From Glycomyces tenuis DSM 44171 (GTDB lineage Bacteria > Actinomycetota > Actinomycetes > Mycobacteriales > Micromonosporaceae): 64,000 nt of DNA. The translations under genes were made by a program, and so were the position numbers. Below are positions 59,160 to 64,000 of this stretch, piece after piece; within the stretch, counting starts at the first letter, position 1, and every line of letters begins with the position of its first letter. The notes under the pieces were generated by a model. That model was given only the letters and a program-made list of their open reading frames with translations. It was not told the DNA's origin and did not search any database. Location of the stretch: positions 60,580 to 124,579 of the forward strand of contig NZ_ATYW01000009.1 in the NCBI RefSeq assembly GCF_000427885.1, written 5' to 3'.

Positions 59160-59208
59160 GCGGCCGCGGCGGGCGCATCCCTCTCTCACGCCCGTCCGTC
59201 GCGGCCGC
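59160..59208. terminator. Bidirectional hairpin terminator
   Basis: GCGGCCGCG (59160-59168) pairs with CGCGGCCGC (59200-59208) and, inside, CGGGCG with CGCCCG (59189-59194). The sulfotransferase and permease genes converge here. Confidence 0.65.
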
Positions 59209-59250
59209 TTCCCGTCCGCGCCGGAAGCGCGGCCCGCTCCGGCCCGCACC

Positions 59251-60225
59251 TCACTTGAGACTGCCCAGCGTGACCCCCGAGCGCCAGAACCTGGCCATGG
59301 CGATCATGAAGATCGCCAGGGGGATCGTCGAGAGCAGCGAACCCATGATCACCAGGCTCGTCAGGTCGGTGCCCGACTCGACGCGCTTGCCGGCCCACGC
59401 GTACAGGCCGAGCGCCAGCGTCCACTTGTCCGATCCGCGCAGCATCATCAGCGGCAGGAAGAAGCTGTTCCAGGCGCCGACGAACGCGAGCAGGAAGATC
59501 GTGGCCGCCCCGGAGGTCATGATGCGCACGACGATCTGGAAGAACAGCCGGAGCTCCCCCGCGCCGTCGACGCGGGCCGCGTCGAGCAGCTCGTCGGGGA
59601 CCGAGGAGTCGCAGTAGACCTTGGCGAGGTAGACGCTGAAGGCGTTGACGAAGGAGGGGATCAGGACCGCCCAGACGGTGTCGACCAGGCCCATCTTGCT
59701 GAACAGCAGGTACAGCGGGAAGGCGAGCAGCATGCCCGGCACCAGGAAGGTGGCGACGACGAAGCCGAGGGCGATGCTGCGACCGCGGAAGCGGAACTTC
59801 GAGATCCCGTAGCCGGCGGCCAGGGCGATGACCGTGCTGACCAGGGCGCCGACACCGGAGTAGAAGACGGTGTTCAGCGTCCAGCGGACGAAGACGCCGT
59901 CGTCGTAGGTGAGGACCAGCTTCAGGTTCTCGACCAGGTTGAAGTCCCCGAACCACAGCCCTTCGAGGCCGGGCGAGGCGTACAGGTCCCGCTGGTCCTT
60001 GGTGGCCGAGACGATCAGCCACCAGACCGGGGCGACGGAGTAGACGAAGAACAGTCCGAGTCCGGCGAGGACGAACAGCTGGCCGGTGCGGGACTGCCCG
60101 TGCCCGACCGGCATGTCCTCGGCGGCCCTGGGCCGGCGCCGGCGTCTCGGCCGGGAGGGCGGCGCCGCGCGCCGGGCCGTCTCGTGTGCGGTGCTGTCGT
60201 CGGCGGTTCTGCTGGGTGCGGTCAT
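59251..60225 (-). CDS. Carbohydrate ABC transporter permease (MalG type)
   Basis: The 324-residue permease has an Arg/Pro-rich cytoplasmic N-terminus (about 1-50) that is longer than usual. Six helices follow, with EAA loop VPDELLDAARVDGAGELRLF and C-terminal RFWRSGVTLGSLK. It overlaps the other permease by four bases (ATGA). There is no substrate-binding or ATPase gene on either side. Confidence 0.9.
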   Translation of the reverse strand: MTAPSRTADDSTAHETARRAAPPSRPRRRRRPRAAEDMPVGHGQSRTGQLFVLAGLGLFFVYSVAPVWWLIVSATKDQRDLYASPGLEGLWFGDFNLVENLKLVLTYDDGVFVRWTLNTVFYSGVGALVSTVIALAAGYGISKFRFRGRSIALGFVVATFLVPGMLLAFPLYLLFSKMGLVDTVWAVLIPSFVNAFSVYLAKVYCDSSVPDELLDAARVDGAGELRLFFQIVVRIMTSGAATIFLLAFVGAWNSFFLPLMMLRGSDKWTLALGLYAWAGKRVESGTDLTSLVIMGSLLSTIPLAIFMIAMARFWRSGVTLGSLK

Positions 60226-61166
60226 GTCGTCGGCCTGTTCGCGAGCTTGTAGTAGACGAAGGAGACGATCCCGATGACCAGGGCCAGCAGCACCGACACC
60301 GCGGCGGCGTAGTGGTAGTTGTTGGCGTCGAAGGCCTGGTTGTAGATGAACAGGATCGGCGTGAAGTCCTTGGTGACGGTCTCCGGTGAGATCTGGCGGA
60401 ACAGCAGCGGCTCGTTGAAGATCTGGACGAGGCCGATGATCGAGAGCATGCCCACCAGGGCCAGGGGCGCGCGCACGTGCGGGATCTTGATCGACCAGGC
60501 GATGCGCCATTCGCTCGCGCCGTCGACGCGGGCGGCGTCGAACAGCTCGCGGGGCACGCTCAGCAGCGCCGCGTAGATGATGAGCATGTTGAAGCCGATG
60601 GTGTTCCAGATGATCAGGTTGCCGATGGAGACCCAGAGCATCTCCGAGGCGAAGAAGTTCACTCCGAGGCCGAGATCGGCGAACACGGGCGTGAGAGGCC
60701 CCGAGCGGGGGCTGTAGATGTAGATCCACATGAGGGCGGCGACGATGCCGGGGACCATGTACGGGACCAGGAAGCCGAGCCGGAAGAACCGCACGGCCCG
60801 CCGCTTGGCCATGTCGAGCAGGAGCGCCATGGCGAGGCTGATGGCGAGCATGACCGGCACGACGATGAAGGCGAAGACCAGGACCCTGGTGATCGCCGCC
60901 CAGAACGTCGCGTCCTCGAATGCCTTGGCGAAGTTGTCGAACCACACGAACTCGGTGGTGGTGCCGCTCAGGCCGAGCCCGGAGGTCTGCTCTCGGAAGA
61001 ACGCCTGCCAGACCGCGTAGCCCAGCGGGATGATGAACAGCAGGACGAATCCGGCGAAGAACGGCGCGGTGAACGCCGCGCCCTTCCATTTGAGCGCGGA
61101 CGTCCAGTGCCGGGGGCGGCGGGCGTCGCCGACGTCGGCGTCGGGTGCTGCGCCTGTGGAGGTCAC
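60222..61166 (-). CDS. Carbohydrate ABC transporter permease (MalF type)
   Basis: This 314-residue permease has helix 1 TAPFFAGFVLLFIIPLGYAV and EAA loop VPRELFDAARVDGASEWRIA, then IPHVRAPLALVG. Start is GTG at 61166, with AAGGGA nine bases upstream; the upstream Arg-rich frame is non-coding-like. It is divergent from the D-2-hydroxyacid dehydrogenase and GH2 genes, so the imported sugar may be a galactoside, although this is an inference from position. Confidence 0.88.
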   Translation of the reverse strand: MTSTGAAPDADVGDARRPRHWTSALKWKGAAFTAPFFAGFVLLFIIPLGYAVWQAFFREQTSGLGLSGTTTEFVWFDNFAKAFEDATFWAAITRVLVFAFIVVPVMLAISLAMALLLDMAKRRAVRFFRLGFLVPYMVPGIVAALMWIYIYSPRSGPLTPVFADLGLGVNFFASEMLWVSIGNLIIWNTIGFNMLIIYAALLSVPRELFDAARVDGASEWRIAWSIKIPHVRAPLALVGMLSIIGLVQIFNEPLLFRQISPETVTKDFTPILFIYNQAFDANNYHYAAAVSVLLALVIGIVSFVYYKLANRPTT

Positions 61167-61553
61167 TGCATCGGGTCCCTTCTGGTCTGCTCGGCCGGGC
61201 GGCCGCCGCCGCGGTGCCCGGCGCCTCGTGCGCGGGCCGGTTCGGCGAGGCCCGCGCGGCACGTCCCAGTGTCGTCGACGCCTGACGGGGCGGTCGTTCG
61301 TCTCGGGGCGAGCGGTCCATCGGATGATAGATAACGGTCTCTAAAAATCTAAGTGCGGCCGGTCACGAACGCAAGCCGACGATGCGGAATCGTTACCTCA
61401 TAGTCGACCGGTTCAAGCTCATGAAGGAGAATATGCACTTCAGAAGGCCGCTCGGCGCGAAAGGAAAATTGCCCTCCATGCGCTATCGACAAGAGGGCGG
61501 GCTGGCTCTACGGTAGAAACCGATATCTATCCGTGCCGACTGAAGGACCTCCA
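61167..61553. promoter_or_regulatory. Divergent promoter region of the permeases and dehydrogenase
   Basis: This 387-base gap holds an AT-rich stretch (61325-61355) with TAGAT at 61328-61332 and ATCTA at 61347-61351, an inverted repeat with 14 bases between, and several T/A-rich blocks suited to promoters. A 27-codon reading frame with its own ribosome-binding site lies at 61433-61516. No regulator gene is nearby. Confidence 0.4.
61433..61516 (+). CDS. Possible 27-residue leader peptide
   Basis: ATG at 61433 is four bases after AAGGAGA, and the frame runs 27 codons to TAG (MHFRRPLGAKGKLPSMRYRQ plus seven residues). It ends 37 bases before the dehydrogenase start, so translation might influence that gene. 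It could equally be chance; no similar peptide is known to me. Confidence 0.25.
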   Translation: MHFRRPLGAKGKLPSMRYRQEGGLALR

Positions 61554-62561
61554 GTGGCTGATCGACCCCGCGCCCTGTTCGCCATGGGCCCCGAACACCT
61601 CCCCCGGTTGTTCCCCGAGCCGTTGATGCGGCGACTGACCGCCGTCCTCGACATCGACCCCGGGACCGTGGCCGAACACTTCGACGAGCCGCGCGCCGCC
61701 GCCGCGCTCGCCGAGGCGGAGGTGATCGTCTCCAGCTGGGGAGCGCCGAGACTCGACGCCGCCGCCGTCGAGGCCGCGCCCCGGCTCCACACGGTCCTGC
61801 ACACCGCCGGCTCGGTCAAATGGCACATCACCCCCGCCGCATGGGACAGGGGCCTCGCCGTCTCCTCCGCCGCCGGCGCCAACGCCGTCCCCGTCGCCGA
61901 ATACACCCTCGCCTCGATCCTCTTGGCCGGCAAGGGCATCTTCGACCTCCGCGAGGACTTCCGGGCGAAGCGCTCATTCGTGCTCGGCCGCGTCCACCCC
62001 CACGTCGGCAACTTCGGACGCGTCGTCGGCGTCATCGGTGCCTCCAGGATCGGCCGGAAGGTCATCGAACTGCTGCGGCCCTTCGACCTCGAAGTCCTCT
62101 TGGCCGACCCCTTCGTCGACGAGACCGAGGCCGCCGCCCTCGGCGCGCGGCTCGTCGAACTCGACGAGCTCGTGGCCACGGCCGACATCGTCTCCGTCCA
62201 CGCCCCCGACCTGCGCGAGACGACGAACCTCCTCGACGCCGCCCGCCTGGCGGCCATGAAGGACGGCACCGTCGTCGTCAACACCGCCCGCGGGAACCTC
62301 GTCGACACCGAGGCCCTCACCGCCGAACTGCTCGCCGGGCGCCTGTCCGCCGTCCTCGACGTCACCACCCCCGAACCGCTGCCGACCGAATCGCCACTGT
62401 TCGACCTGCCCAACGTCTTCCTCACCCCGCATGTGGCCGGATCGCAGGGCAACGAGCTGTCCCGGATGGGCCTGTACATGGTCGAGGAGGCCGAACGCCT
62501 CGCCGCCGGGGAGCCGCTCCGCCACCGGGTGGACCCGGCGACCCTGTGGCGACAGGCTTGA
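61554..62561 (+). CDS. D-2-hydroxyacid dehydrogenase
   Basis: The 335-residue NAD-dependent enzyme has the D-isomer-specific dehydrogenase fold. The Rossmann motif is GVIGASRIGRKVIELLRPFD (second Gly replaced by Ala, and S-R instead of G-x-x-G). VNTARGNLVDTEALTAELLA carries the Arg, and TPHVAGSQGNELSRMG the catalytic His. It may reduce a sugar-derived 2-keto acid or oxidise a hydroxy acid. Start is GTG at 61554, six bases after GAAGGA; another GTG at 61533 is upstream in frame. It runs 126 bases ahead of the GH2 gene and probably shares its transcript. Confidence 0.9.
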   Translation: MADRPRALFAMGPEHLPRLFPEPLMRRLTAVLDIDPGTVAEHFDEPRAAAALAEAEVIVSSWGAPRLDAAAVEAAPRLHTVLHTAGSVKWHITPAAWDRGLAVSSAAGANAVPVAEYTLASILLAGKGIFDLREDFRAKRSFVLGRVHPHVGNFGRVVGVIGASRIGRKVIELLRPFDLEVLLADPFVDETEAAALGARLVELDELVATADIVSVHAPDLRETTNLLDAARLAAMKDGTVVVNTARGNLVDTEALTAELLAGRLSAVLDVTTPEPLPTESPLFDLPNVFLTPHVAGSQGNELSRMGLYMVEEAERLAAGEPLRHRVDPATLWRQA

Positions 62562-62609
62562 GTGTGACACCGGTCTCACCTGGCTGCCCCGTCGCCGCAA
62601 GACGGCTAA

Positions 62610-64000
<1,391 letters not shown>

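Overview
The window is 64 kb of very GC-rich, gene-dense DNA with GC-biased third codon positions, Tat- and Sec-type secreted proteins, lipoproteins, LacI/TetR/HxlR/Lrp regulators and an actinobacterial-style RecQ. This fits a filamentous or soil actinomycete; a Glycomycetaceae-like or related genus is a guess only. No mobile element, CRISPR array, tRNA or rRNA was seen. The first gene (TetR family) and the last gene (GH2 beta-galactosidase) run off the ends.

Region 1 (1-5.8 kb): a TetR/LmrA-type repressor with an operator at its own start, a tautomerase, an ECF sigma factor with a C-terminal SnoaL-like domain, a GNAT protein, prolyl-tRNA synthetase (proS) and a small secreted protein. Region 2 (5.8-16.1 kb): an expanded phosphate-uptake (Pst) locus. 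pstB, a small DUF1508-like gene, pstC, pstA, a membrane-anchored pstS, a very large anchored binding-protein-like gene and a sortase-like gene apparently lacking the catalytic cysteine lie in one direction. A second, soluble PstS-like protein is divergent. Region 3 (16.1-19.7 kb): an inositol-phosphatase-family protein, a P-loop kinase-like protein, and a DHA2 drug exporter with a divergent HxlR regulator.

Region 4 (19.8-33.8 kb): a LacI gene divergent from a seven-gene, 12.7 kb operon. The operon encodes a surface lipoprotein glycosidase that looks GH121-like, a secreted GH43, a Tat-exported GH127/146-type enzyme with an inserted LamG domain, an ABC sugar importer (binding protein and two permeases), and a cytoplasmic GH127 beta-L-arabinofuranosidase. 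The set resembles in content the Bifidobacterium system for beta-L-arabino-oligosaccharides of plant hydroxyproline-rich glycoproteins. The proposed flow is outside trimming, import of short arabinosides, then inside hydrolysis to L-arabinose.

Region 5 (33.9-45.4 kb): aldo/keto reductase, 3-methyladenine glycosylase I, a P450 with two methyltransferases, VOC and PPC-domain proteins, and a TetR gene divergent from a heterodimeric ABC exporter. Region 6 (45.7-54.3 kb): a GNAT protein, a thiamine-precursor ECF transporter (ykoEDC type) behind a TPP riboswitch, an alkyltransferase-like protein, a DUF1349 protein, a RecQ helicase with a phosphoribosyltransferase-like tail, and two tandem secreted SGNH hydrolases. 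Region 7 (54.4-64 kb): an EamA exporter, a lipoprotein, an Lrp regulator divergent from an MFS transporter, a sulfotransferase, a sugar-permease pair without a binding protein, a D-2-hydroxyacid dehydrogenase and a GH2 beta-galactosidase. Neither sugar importer has its own ATPase gene here, so a shared MsiK-type ATPase elsewhere is likely.
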